Translations under genes and position numbers: made by a program
NCBI GenBank assembly: GCA_031254385.1
Contig: JAIRUO010000112.1
Location: 1-12,218, forward strand
Reading direction: 5' to 3'
Length of the DNA: 12,218 nucleotides
DNA from: Treponema sp.
Lineage (GTDB): Bacteria; Spirochaetota; Spirochaetia; Treponematales; Breznakiellaceae
Shown here: piece after piece, positions 1-7,620 of the stretch
Position numbering within the stretch: the stretch's first letter is position 1
How the letters are laid out: every line of letters starts with the position of its first letter
The notes under the pieces: model-generated
Database searches by the model: none
Seen by the model: the letters and a program-made list of their open reading frames with translations, nothing else
Told to the model about the DNA's origin: nothing

Positions 1-2892
1 GGCAGCCGCTGTACGGTCTTTATGAACAGCACCATTATTACCGAACAAAAAAACGGCAAGAAGGCAGACGATATAATGGCTGGGGTTTGCCGTTCAATTA
101 TAGAAAATGTTTTTACCAAAGTTGTGCGCATTTCAAATACCGACCAGCTTGGAAATAAAATTGTTGTGCAGGGCGGCACATTCAAAAACGATGCGGTATT
201 ACGGGCGCTTGAGCAGTATCTGGGAAGAAACGTAGTCCGCGCCCCCTATCCCGGAGAGATGGGTGCTATTGGCATTGCCATTCTTACCAAACGGCACATC
301 AATGAATACGGTTACACATCACCTCACGGCAAAGGCAAGGCTTCGCGCTTTATCGGATTTGAAGCGCTGGAAAATTTCAGCTATACACAGCATGCAAATT
401 TAGTCTGCCCCTTCTGCAGCAATAATTGCAACCGCACTCTGGTACGCTTTTCCAACGGCTTGACCTGGGTTACGGGAAACCGCTGCGAGCGGGGAGATGT
501 TGTAGGGGATCCTCAAGACCCGGCAATCCAAAAGGAAGCCGAGAAGATAACACGCGAAATGAATTCCGTCCCTGATATGATCAAAATGCGGAATGAACTG
601 CTCTTTAAGGATTATCCGTTTACAAGGCTGCTGCCGGATAAGGATATTACCATCGGGATTCCCCGCGTACTGGACTTTTGGCGGGATCTGCCCTTTTGGA
701 AAGTTTTCTGGGGAGCTCTTGGTTTTAAGACAAGGGTCTCCCGCAAAAGCTCCAAAAAATTATACGAAAAAGGCCTTCAGTATATTGCGTCTGACACGGT
801 TTGTTTTCCGGCGAAACTGGTTCACGGGCATATACAGGACTTAATCGAAAGCAAGGTGGACAGAATTTTCATGCCTCAGCTTAACCGGCTGCCGCCCGAT
901 AACCTGGAGAAATTCAGCACCTTTACCTGCCCGGTGCTGAAAAGTTACTCCTTGTCGATCAAATACTCTGACAACCCCGAAGGCAAGCACGACATCCCAT
1001 TTGACACGCCAATATTCCACTGGTTCTCTGACAGGGATCGGGATTATCAGCTCTGCCGGTTTATGCGGGAGACCTTTAATATACCAAAGGATCTTTGCCG
1101 TGCCGCCATTAGCCAGGGCACCAAAGCGCTTGAGGAATTCAACAAGACCCTGGTTGAAAACGGTAAAGCTATTATAGAAGAAACTGAAAAGAAAGGCGAC
1201 TTTGCCGTTGTTATTTCCGGTCGGCATTACCAGTTCGATGAACTAGTCAACCATAATATTTCCAGGTACTTTACCAATATCGGGATACCGGTTCTGACCG
1301 TCGATTCCCTTCCCGGTTTGGGGAAAATCTCTTTGCAGAATTCGCGGCTTGATATAACCAACAATAACCATGCCCGGCTGCTGTCAGGCGCCATTTTTAC
1401 CGCCAGGCACCAGGCGCTGGAATATGTGGACATTTTCAGTTTCGGATGCGGGCATGATGCCCTCTATACTGATGAAATTATACGCATCATGAATGAAATT
1501 TCCGGCAAATCCCCGCTCATTCTTAAAATGGACGAAAGCGATATTGCCGGCCCGCTGCGCATCCGTATACGTTCATTTATTGAAACAGTAATGATACGCA
1601 GGAAAAAGGAAGTCCTCAATGTAAAACCCTTAGGCGATCCCTATCCGGTTAAATTTACCAGGGCGACCCGGCATGAAAAAACCATACTCGTTCCCAATGT
1701 AAGCAGGGCTTTTTGTCTGGTGATTGGTTCCTGTCTTGCCCATGAGGGTGTTAGGACGGAACCGCTGCCAATGGGTAACATTGATGCCATAGCAATGGGG
1801 AAAAAGTATGTTCATAACGATATTTGTTTTCCCGCGCAGATTGTAATTGGCGAGGCTATCGCGGCCTTGAAAAGCGGCAAATACAATCCCGATAAGGTTG
1901 TGCTTGGCACGGGAAAAATCATGTGCGACTGCCGTCTTGCAAATTACGTTGCTCTGGCCAGAAAAGCCCTTGATGAGGCAGGATTTCCTCAGGTTCCTAT
2001 AATCGGCACAGACCTCTACGATTTGAAAAACGCCCATCCCGCATTCCGGTTTAGTATCTTTACCTATGCAAGAGTCTTGTGTGGCCTGGCAGTAACCGAT
2101 GCGCTTGAATTCCTCCGGCGCAGGATTCGTCCATACGAACTTATAAAAGGTGAAACCGACAGGGTTGTTGAAAAAGCCTTTATTGATATAGCACGGGGTA
2201 TAGAAAAAGGCGGTATCCCAGGTTCGTTTATTGCATTCAGTAAAGCAATCAGGGATATATGCGCAATTCGTTATGACCGATCAAAGCCAAGGGATCTTGT
2301 ATTTATTCAGGGAGAATACCTTTTGACTTTTCATCCTGGTTCCAATCTGGAAATTGAGCGTTATCTGGAGAATAACGGCCTTGAAGTTGCCCTTCCGCAT
2401 ATGCGCGATATTTACCGCCAGCTTTTTGTAATGCATACAGTCTCTGAGATGAACGAGTTCCATGTGCGTCATTCACTGTTCGATACAACTTATGCAAGAA
2501 TAGGCGACGGCTTTGTGGATTTTGCCAGCGCTCTGACAGATAAAATCGCAAGAAAACATCCTTTGTATGAAGATGCTGTCAGCCTGCCAACTGCTGCAAA
2601 ACTAAGCGATCCAATTATGCATCACTCGGTAATGTCAGGAGAATCGTTTATGATCGCTGCGGATATCCTGCATTACGCAAAAAAAGGCGTACGTTCCTTT
2701 GTTATACTCCAGCCTTTTGGCTGTCTGCCCAACCATATCTGCGGCCGGGGGGTCATCAAAAAAATCAAAGAGTTGCACCCTGACATTCAAATTCTGCCCC
2801 TGGATTACGATCCCGATGTAAGTTTTGCCAACATAGAAAATCGACTGCAAATGCTGATAATGAACGCTCGCAGTTTTAGGAGGGCTTCGTAG
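1..2892 (+). CDS. CoA-substrate-specific enzyme activase / DUF2229 protein, 5' end missing
   Basis: This is the C-terminal part of a large protein related to activators of 2-hydroxyacyl-CoA dehydratases. The frame is open to base 1 and reads GSRCTVFMNS, the Cys-containing stretch inside a BadF/HgdC-type ATPase domain, so the ATG at 22 is an internal Met and not the start. Numbering from that Met, residues 48-90 (VVQGGTFKNDAVLRALE, then APYPGEMGAIGIA) close the ATPase domain. A cysteine cluster follows (C129, C132, C136, C155). From about residue 211 a DUF2229-type region starts with IGIPRVLDFW and contains DTVCFPAKLVHGH. Further cysteines lie in CFPAQIV, MCDCRLANY and FGCLPNHICGRGVIKK, and the end (LDYDPDVSFANIENRLQML) is typical. 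Full-length relatives have about 1,400 residues, often with two ATPase domains, so roughly 400 or more residues lie upstream. The activators use ATP and a 4Fe-4S cluster to inject an electron into a dehydratase; the substrate of this long fused form is unknown. The family is sure, the function is not. Confidence 0.9.
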   Translation, partial: GSRCTVFMNSTIITEQKNGKKADDIMAGVCRSIIENVFTKVVRISNTDQLGNKIVVQGGTFKNDAVLRALEQYLGRNVVRAPYPGEMGAIGIAILTKRHINEYGYTSPHGKGKASRFIGFEALENFSYTQHANLVCPFCSNNCNRTLVRFSNGLTWVTGNRCERGDVVGDPQDPAIQKEAEKITREMNSVPDMIKMRNELLFKDYPFTRLLPDKDITIGIPRVLDFWRDLPFWKVFWGALGFKTRVSRKSSKKLYEKGLQYIASDTVCFPAKLVHGHIQDLIESKVDRIFMPQLNRLPPDNLEKFSTFTCPVLKSYSLSIKYSDNPEGKHDIPFDTPIFHWFSDRDRDYQLCRFMRETFNIPKDLCRAAISQGTKALEEFNKTLVENGKAIIEETEKKGDFAVVISGRHYQFDELVNHNISRYFTNIGIPVLTVDSLPGLGKISLQNSRLDITNNNHARLLSGAIFTARHQALEYVDIFSFGCGHDALYTDEIIRIMNEISGKSPLILKMDESDIAGPLRIRIRSFIETVMIRRKKEVLNVKPLGDPYPVKFTRATRHEKTILVPNVSRAFCLVIGSCLAHEGVRTEPLPMGNIDAIAMGKKYVHNDICFPAQIVIGEAIAALKSGKYNPDKVVLGTGKIMCDCRLANYVALARKALDEAGFPQVPIIGTDLYDLKNAHPAFRFSIFTYARVLCGLAVTDALEFLRRRIRPYELIKGETDRVVEKAFIDIARGIEKGGIPGSFIAFSKAIRDICAIRYDRSKPRDLVFIQGEYLLTFHPGSNLEIERYLENNGLEVALPHMRDIYRQLFVMHTVSEMNEFHVRHSLFDTTYARIGDGFVDFASALTDKIARKHPLYEDAVSLPTAAKLSDPIMHHSVMSGESFMIAADILHYAKKGVRSFVILQPFGCLPNHICGRGVIKKIKELHPDIQILPLDYDPDVSFANIENRLQMLIMNARSFRRAS

Positions 2893-2896
2893 GGAT

Positions 2897-3463
2897 ATGC
2901 TTGGCTTAAGTATTGAACAAATTATTTTCCTGTTTTTCTTTTTTTCAGCTTCTGGCTGGATTGGCGAAAGCATTATGGAGTCCATAGTCAGAAAGCGCTT
3001 TGTTAGCAAAGGCGTTTTTAAAGGTCCTTATGTGCCGGTACATGGTGTCGGGGCCATTATTGTGTATGCCATCTGTAATCCGATTAGACAGTACCCGTTG
3101 TTGGTATTTCTGGCGTGTACCGCAGTCTGTACCCTGGTTGAATACTTAGCTGCAATCATTCTGGAAAAAATCTTTTCTATCAGGGGCTGGGATTACGAAA
3201 CCTATCCGTTTACCAAGTGGTGCCATTACAAGAGGCGCATAGCCTTAACCACCTCGCTTTTTTTCGGCCTGGTGGGACTGGGGGTCATTTATTTATTCTG
3301 GGATCTGGGGATGTGGTTAATAAGCCTGTTTAGCCAAAGGCTACTCGTTGTAATTGATATTATCTTGTGCGCTATATTTTTATTTGACGTAGTTTTTACC
3401 GGGGTAAAGTATATTAGCAACAGGATGGCGGGAATTCCCAATAAAACGATTGGGCTTAAATGA
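2897..3463 (+). CDS. Putative ABC-transporter type IV (CmpB-like) membrane protein
   Basis: A 188-residue integral membrane protein of the PF06541 (ABC_trans_CmpB) family. About five hydrophobic segments are visible, near residues 8-24, 46-62, 67-88, 116-135 and 149-170. Family hallmarks are the first helix ending in SGWIGESIMES, the loop GVFKGPYVPVHGVGAI (residues 39-54) and RGWDYETYPF (96-105), the usual WDY loop before the next helix. The family name implies transport, but no transported substrate is established, and no ATP-binding subunit is encoded nearby. The ATG lies four bases after the upstream stop, with AGGAGGG at 2878-2884 serving as ribosome binding site at a rather long spacing of 12 bases. 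The 3' end overlaps the next gene by ATGA, so the two are probably translationally coupled and may act together. Confidence 0.8.
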   Translation: MLGLSIEQIIFLFFFFSASGWIGESIMESIVRKRFVSKGVFKGPYVPVHGVGAIIVYAICNPIRQYPLLVFLACTAVCTLVEYLAAIILEKIFSIRGWDYETYPFTKWCHYKRRIALTTSLFFGLVGLGVIYLFWDLGMWLISLFSQRLLVVIDIILCAIFLFDVVFTGVKYISNRMAGIPNKTIGLK

Positions 3464-3903
3464 AAGATAACGATCTATTTTACAGTCTCGCAAAGGATAT
3501 CCTCGAAAACGAAACATTCGCACAAAGCAAAAACTTCGTACAGCACGGCGGTATCAGTGTATACGGACATAGCCTTTCAGTTGCCCGCCTGAGTTTCCAA
3601 ATAGGAAATTTTTTTAGGATAGCCGATAAACACAGCCTTGTTCGTTCAGCCCTGCTGCACGATTTTTTTCTGTATGACTGGCATGTACCTGAAAAAATGT
3701 GGTCCCTTCACGGCTGGACTCATCCGGTAACAGCAGCGGAAAACGGCAGAAAATATTTTGACATCAGCGATAAAGAATATTCCCTGATACGCAGCCATAT
3801 GTGGCCCTATACCCTGCTTCATCCTCCCCAGTACCGGGAAGGCTGGATCATCTGCATGGCAGACAAATTAATTTCCCTCCGGGAAACCCTTTTCAGGAGA
3901 TAA
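3460..3903 (+). CDS. Small HD-domain phosphohydrolase
   Basis: A 147-residue single-domain HD-superfamily protein, the usual length for this stand-alone type. The metal-binding pattern is complete: H37 (GHSLSVA), H67-D68 (LLHDFFLYDWH), H88 (WTHPVTAA), H113 (RSHMWP) and D135 (MADKLISL). HD proteins of this kind hydrolyse phosphate esters, often nucleotides, with bound divalent metals. No specific substrate can be read from the sequence. There is no signal peptide or membrane segment, so it should be cytoplasmic. The start is set by the ATGA overlap with the CmpB-like gene; no strong ribosome binding site is visible, which suggests coupled translation. Its last 11 bases overlap the 3' end of sppA on the other strand. 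The domain is confident and the role is unknown. Confidence 0.87.
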   Translation: MKDNDLFYSLAKDILENETFAQSKNFVQHGGISVYGHSLSVARLSFQIGNFFRIADKHSLVRSALLHDFFLYDWHVPEKMWSLHGWTHPVTAAENGRKYFDISDKEYSLIRSHMWPYTLLHPPQYREGWIICMADKLISLRETLFRR

Positions 3904-5614
3904 GAGGCAAAATCGGCATAGCCTGACCGTTCTTAGAAATACGGTATTGCAGGTCTTCGAGGCTTTGCGCCAATTCCGCATTCTTTTCCGAGCCAAAGGG
4001 GGCAAAGGCCGTCATTAGGCCGGGAGCTATGCTTTGCCGCAGATTAGCCAGGCTGGAAGCAAAAAACCTTGCCGTAATTGTTTCGATGAATTTTGGTTTA
4101 GGATATTCACGGACAAGGACTTTTTTAGAGACGGGGATCTCCGCAAGCTTTTTGGCAGTGTCCAGGGCATCAAGATAACCGCCCAGGCTGTCTACGAGCC
4201 CAAGCTGCTGGGCGTGGAGGCCAGAATAAACCCTACCTTGAGCCATGCTTTCCAGGTCTTCGCTGGCCTTATTCCGACCTTTAGCAGCCTTCTTTACAAA
4301 TTCCCCGTACAAAGTCAGCAAGGTGCGCCGGAACTGCGCTTCTTCATCATCCCGTAAATCCCTTTTGGGAAAAATAACTCCGGTAAGCAAATCCGCGTGT
4401 TCGCCTCGGCTCAGAGATTCAGTACCCAGGCCAAGTTTGGCGTTAAGGCCATTGTCAAAAAACCAGCCGCCAATTACGCCGATCGAGCCGGTAAGCGTAT
4501 AGGGAGTTGAGATTATGTGGCTGGCATACATGGCGGCCCAATAACCGCCAGAAGCCGCGACCTGCCCCATGGAGACCACCACCGGGATTTCTTTCTTTGC
4601 CTCTTCAATCGCCTCCGCGACATAATCTGCGGCAACAGCGCTGCCTCCAGGTGAATCTATGCGCACAACAAGGGCTTTTACCCTGGATTTTTCCGCAAGC
4701 TCGCGGATAGTTTTTGCGATATTCCTGGCGCCCATGCCCTGGTCAAGGTCTGTGTTTCCCCTGGCATGTACTACTGCGATTTCCGGTGCCCTGATTTTCC
4801 TTACCCGGCCAGAAGAATAGCCGGGCATTTTGCGGTTCAGGCTGAAAAGGCTAATGCCGGGATTTGTGGAAATAAAAAACACTTCTCCGGATTTTTCCGA
4901 TTCCTCGACATTCCCAAATTCCAAAGCCTTGATGGTTTTGATAATGGCTTCTCTACGGCCTTGAGCGTCAACCAGATTTCTGGCTTTGGCTTCATTTGGA
5001 GCGAGAAAAATACTCTCGTTTAAGAGGGCCATGAAATTTTCTTCTGACGAGGATCTGTTGCTGATTATGATGCTTTTTGTAAGGTCGAAAATCTCTTCTA
5101 AATACAAACCGTATTGCTCTTTATCTGCTTCTGAAATGGAAGTCCTACTAAACATTTCATTGGCGGATTTATAGTCCAGATACCGGAGTTCCCGGAATCC
5201 TACGCCTATTTTGTCCAGGCTTTCCTTTACAAAAAGCTTGCCCCAGGCATATCCCATTAAACTTAAAGTTCCGCCCTCATCCATTACGATTTTATCCGCT
5301 GCAGAAAGCATACAGTAGAGATCCATATCGGCGCTTTCAAAATACCCGATGATTTTTTTGCCGGAACTCTTACAGTTTTCCAAAGCGTTTCTTATTTCCC
5401 AAAGAAAGGCCTTATTGCCGGAAAACCCAGAAGTATTAACCAGTACGCCCCGGAGTTTTTTATCCCCGGCAGCCCGTTTAAGAATGCGCAGTGTTTCCAG
5501 TTCCGTATCCGGTTTGAAGCGCACCGGCGTGAATCCTACGGCAGAGCCACCGGCAGGGCCGCGACTGCCCAGATTAAGTTCCAGATAATAGGCGGTTTTG
5601 GGTTTCTTTTTCAT
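3893..5614 (-). CDS. sppA: Signal peptide peptidase SppA, 67-kDa type
   Basis: A serine protease of family S49 that degrades signal peptides left in the membrane after protein export. The protein has the two tandem S49-like halves of the long E. coli type. Counting from the ATG at 5614 (573 residues), the N-terminal half holds the Lys general base, K149 in LDYKSANEMF. The C-terminal half holds IDSPGGSAVAA and the nucleophile S355 in AASGGYWAAMYA, followed by TGSIGVIGGWF. The start is uncertain. The ATG at 5614 avoids overlap with the divergent gene but leaves the protein without a clear membrane anchor. An in-frame TTG at 5680 would add 22 residues with a short hydrophobic run (ILFLSSFIIILY), overlapping the divergent gene by 43 bases. 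The added codons include rare-looking ones and cover the probable promoter, so I prefer 5614. The 3' end converges with the HD gene. Confidence 0.92.
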   Translation of the reverse strand: MKKKPKTAYYLELNLGSRGPAGGSAVGFTPVRFKPDTELETLRILKRAAGDKKLRGVLVNTSGFSGNKAFLWEIRNALENCKSSGKKIIGYFESADMDLYCMLSAADKIVMDEGGTLSLMGYAWGKLFVKESLDKIGVGFRELRYLDYKSANEMFSRTSISEADKEQYGLYLEEIFDLTKSIIISNRSSSEENFMALLNESIFLAPNEAKARNLVDAQGRREAIIKTIKALEFGNVEESEKSGEVFFISTNPGISLFSLNRKMPGYSSGRVRKIRAPEIAVVHARGNTDLDQGMGARNIAKTIRELAEKSRVKALVVRIDSPGGSAVAADYVAEAIEEAKKEIPVVVSMGQVAASGGYWAAMYASHIISTPYTLTGSIGVIGGWFFDNGLNAKLGLGTESLSRGEHADLLTGVIFPKRDLRDDEEAQFRRTLLTLYGEFVKKAAKGRNKASEDLESMAQGRVYSGLHAQQLGLVDSLGGYLDALDTAKKLAEIPVSKKVLVREYPKPKFIETITARFFASSLANLRQSIAPGLMTAFAPFGSEKNAELAQSLEDLQYRISKNGQAMPILPLIS

Positions 5615-5653
5615 TGTTTTATATAGTATAATAATGAATGATGATAAGAACAA
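5615..5653. promoter_or_regulatory. Overlapping divergent promoters of sppA and the Lnb-like gene
   Basis: On the plus strand TATAAT lies at 5627-5632, a perfect -10 match, with only a poor -35 (TTTCTT at 5603-5608). On the minus strand TATACT occupies 5630-5625 and TTGTTC occupies 5653-5648, separated by exactly 17 bases. The two -10 elements share four base pairs. Neither gene has a Shine-Dalgarno sequence. With these -10 positions transcription would start about at the plus ATG (5638 or 5641) and about four bases before the minus ATG (5614), so both messages would be leaderless or nearly so. This is a motif reading only. Confidence 0.5.
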
Positions 5654-6951
5654 TATCCTCCTTACAAAGGTCTTTTCCAAAACGGGTATGCATATTTTTC
5701 CTGCTCATCTTTTCATTCTCTTCTGTATTTGCCCAGACTTATGACAGATGGTACCGCACGGATGATATGGTCTTTAAAATGGCCGTCTATGGGGCGAGTG
5801 ATGAAATTTTTATCTGGTGGGGCCACGCCGCTTTAATAATGGAACACACCCGGTGGCATTATTCCTGGGTCTTTGACTGGGGCATTTTTACCTATCCTAG
5901 CGATAATTTTTTAAAAGAATTTATTAACGATCAGGTACAATATATGTGCGAGTCCAGTTTCCTTAATTTTGATTTCTATATTGAAGAGGACCGGGACATT
6001 ACTATTTACACCCTTGATCTGGACAGGGATGCCAAGGAAGCAATTCTCGCTTATGCCGAAGACAACGTATTAATGGAAAACCGCTATTACGACTACCACG
6101 AATTCAAAGAAAACTGTTCAACCAGAATACGCGATATTCTGAATCTAGGAACCGGCGGTCAGTTAAAAGCTGCCTTTGATAGTGTTCCCGGACGTATGTC
6201 CTTACGGCAGCATGTCCAGCGTTATACCTGGTTCAGGCCCCTATCGAACTGGTTTGCGGGTTTTCTGATGGGCCAAGACCTGGATCGGCAAATAACCCCT
6301 TGGGATGAAATGTTTATACCTGTGGAGATTGCGCGTAATATAGTTGATTTTTCTTATATTGACAGTACAGGCGCAGAACGCCGACTGGTAAGCTCTGTTG
6401 AAGTCATTAATTCCTCAAAAACAAGGCCGCCCATCATTAACGAGCCTCTTGTTATCTGGCCCTATACCCTGGGTCTGGGTTTATTAGTCGCGGCCTTCTT
6501 TCTCTATGTAACACACTTAAGCAAAAAATATCCGCGTACAGGCAGAATATTTCTAAGCGTAAGTCAGGCCCTGCTGGGGCTCTTTCTTGGCGTATCAGGC
6601 TGCGTCCTCTTTTTAGGCCTTTTCTTAATGAACAATGACTATATTCAGCAGAATATCAACATCCTGTTTATTAACCCCCTGTTATTGCTAACCGTGCCTC
6701 TGGGAATCATGACCGCGATAAACAAGCCTTCCCGGATTCTCCCTATACGCGGCGCAATAAGCCCGGAAAGGTGCCTCCGCTTTATCTGGACCGGCGTTTT
6801 TTTCCTCTGCTGTATTTCCATGCTGGCCTGGATTCTGCCCTTCTTTAACCAGCAAAACCAAAGCGTAGTTTTTATGATAACCCCCGTTGCTTTTTCCTTA
6901 AGTCTTGTGCCAGACCAGTTGACAAAACTCCAAAGAGTTGATAACAATTAA
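5638..6951 (+). CDS. DUF4105/Lnb-type protein, candidate lipoprotein N-acyltransferase
   Basis: A 437-residue protein with an N-terminal signal sequence (basic start, hydrophobic core around residues 17-30, likely cleavage after SVFA at 32), an extracytoplasmic domain to about residue 270, and about five membrane helices near 272-292, 306-330, 340-360, 384-402 and 409-425. The extracytoplasmic part fits the Lnb_N/DUF4105 family: IWWGHAALIM with H63, then YDYHEFKENCSTRIRDIL with C160, the conserved His and Cys expected to be functional. Members of this family in Bacteroides (Lnb) N-acylate lipoproteins in place of Lnt. That activity is inferred here, not shown, and the family also has uncharacterised members. 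Either Met at 5638 or 5641 could start translation; there is no ribosome binding site. It is divergent from sppA, which also works on exported proteins at the membrane. Confidence 0.75.
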   Translation: MMIRTISSLQRSFPKRVCIFFLLIFSFSSVFAQTYDRWYRTDDMVFKMAVYGASDEIFIWWGHAALIMEHTRWHYSWVFDWGIFTYPSDNFLKEFINDQVQYMCESSFLNFDFYIEEDRDITIYTLDLDRDAKEAILAYAEDNVLMENRYYDYHEFKENCSTRIRDILNLGTGGQLKAAFDSVPGRMSLRQHVQRYTWFRPLSNWFAGFLMGQDLDRQITPWDEMFIPVEIARNIVDFSYIDSTGAERRLVSSVEVINSSKTRPPIINEPLVIWPYTLGLGLLVAAFFLYVTHLSKKYPRTGRIFLSVSQALLGLFLGVSGCVLFLGLFLMNNDYIQQNINILFINPLLLLTVPLGIMTAINKPSRILPIRGAISPERCLRFIWTGVFFLCCISMLAWILPFFNQQNQSVVFMITPVAFSLSLVPDQLTKLQRVDNN

Positions 6952-6988
6952 GTTCTGCGCTGTTTATTTCTGTATAAGAATTTATACT
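6938..6988 (+). promoter_or_regulatory. Possible promoter of the rpsP operon
   Basis: The 74-base gap before rpsP is AT-rich. Candidate -10 elements are TATAAG at 6973-6978 and TATACT at 6983-6988, but neither has a good -35 at 16-18 bases. TTGATA at 6938-6943 is a fair -35, yet it pairs at 17 bases only with TGTTTA. A promoter is expected here because a new functional block begins, but the sequence does not single one out. Read-through from the Lnb-like gene remains possible. Confidence 0.3.
6972..6987. repeat. Perfect inverted repeat in the rpsP leader
   Basis: GTATAA and TTATAC are exact reverse complements separated by GAAT. The palindrome overlaps two -10-like hexamers, TATAAG (6973-6978) and TATACT (6983-6988), between the Lnb-like gene and rpsP. 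It could be an operator or a weak RNA hairpin. It is not followed by a T run, so it does not look like an intrinsic terminator. Confidence 0.45.
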
Positions 6989-7015
6989 TTTGACAGCGGA
7001 CTTTCGGGAAGTAAG

Positions 7016-7021
7016 AGGAGG
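7016..7021 (+). promoter_or_regulatory. rpsP ribosome binding site
   Basis: AGGAGG lies four bases before the ATG at 7026. It decides the start: a TTG at 6990 would put this site inside the coding region, and the ATG at 7038 is too far away. Confidence 0.8.
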
Positions 7022-7025
7022 ATCC

Positions 7026-7274
7026 ATGAGCGCTACAATGAGGCTCAAGAAATTCGGGACCAAAAAACGTCCTTATTATCGCATTGTTGTTGTTGACAGT
7101 CAAAAACCCAGAGATGGGAAGACCATTGAGGAATTGGGCTATTATCATCCCATCGAGGCGGAGGATAAGCAAATTTCCTTTGATGTAGATAAGGTCAAAG
7201 CCTGGATTGATAAAGGTGTTATTGTAAGCGATACTGTCCGCGGGATTCTTAACAAGAAGAGCGTGTCTGTATAA
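7026..7274 (+). CDS. rpsP: 30S ribosomal protein bS16
   Basis: An 82-residue small-subunit ribosomal protein that helps 30S assembly. The sequence MRLKKFGTKKRPYYRIVVVD followed by QKPRDGKTIEELGYYHP and the later VKAWIDKGVIVSDTV is the classic S16 pattern over nearly its whole length. The chosen ATG adds four residues (MSAT) before the usual MRLKK start, but it is the only one correctly spaced from AGGAGG. It heads the ribosome-biogenesis operon; an 89-base gap with no convincing terminator separates it from khpA. Confidence 0.98.
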   Translation: MSATMRLKKFGTKKRPYYRIVVVDSQKPRDGKTIEELGYYHPIEAEDKQISFDVDKVKAWIDKGVIVSDTVRGILNKKSVSV

Positions 7275-7363
7275 TCGAATCTGACCACTTTGTGGCTAGC
7301 CCCGTTTTAAAATACTTAATTTTGGAACAGGCTAATATGTAAAATTATCTCCTGGAGTAAAAA

Positions 7364-7597
7364 ATGGAAAAAGATCTTATTGAGTACATTGTTAAATCCC
7401 TGGTTGACGATCCTTCCCAGGTTAATGTGAATGTGATTGGTGGAGAAAAATCCACCATTTTGGAACTGCGGGTCGCCCCCGGAGATATTGGCAAGGTCAT
7501 AGGAAAGCATGGGCGTATTGCCAAGGCTATCCGGACAGTTCTCCAGGCTGCCACCGCAAAGAGCGGCAAACATACAGTTCTGGAGATTTTAGACTAA
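7364..7597 (+). CDS. khpA: KH-domain RNA-binding protein KhpA
   Basis: A 77-residue protein consisting of one KH domain, the normal size of KhpA (YlqC). The GXXG RNA-binding loop is GKHG within IGKVIGKHGRIAKAIRTVL, and the C-terminal strand HTVLEILD closes the fold. KhpA binds many RNAs, and in firmicutes it pairs with KhpB to affect cell division and envelope growth; no KhpB is encoded in this window. The start is supported by GGAG at 7354-7357, six bases upstream. Its place between rpsP and rimM is the conserved position in many bacteria. Confidence 0.95.
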   Translation: MEKDLIEYIVKSLVDDPSQVNVNVIGGEKSTILELRVAPGDIGKVIGKHGRIAKAIRTVLQAATAKSGKHTVLEILD

Positions 7598-7620
7598 ACC
7601 GGAGGTCAGCTCTTTCTGCC

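Noticed and set aside
841..1227. 128-codon open frame on the minus strand
   Set aside because: Antisense shadow of the activase coding region, with no conserved motifs.
1630..2037. 135-codon open frame on the minus strand
   Set aside because: It lies wholly inside the activase gene in antisense, has no recognisable domain and no good ribosome binding site; the plus-strand frame carries clear family motifs.
4245..5023. Several open frames of 67-107 codons on the plus strand opposite sppA
   Set aside because: SppA on the minus strand has both catalytic residues and continuous family similarity; the opposite frames show composition-driven sequence only.
6990..7025. Longer rpsP start at TTG 6990, and TTGACA at 6990-6995 as a -35 box
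   Set aside because: The extended N terminus is absent from S16 and would include the ribosome binding site. No -10 element lies 16-18 bases after TTGACA.
7284..7320. CCAC-TTT-GTGG stem followed by TTTTAAAA after rpsP, considered as a terminator
   Set aside because: The stem has only four pairs, and the T run is short and displaced by more than 15 bases. It is unlikely to stop transcription before khpA.
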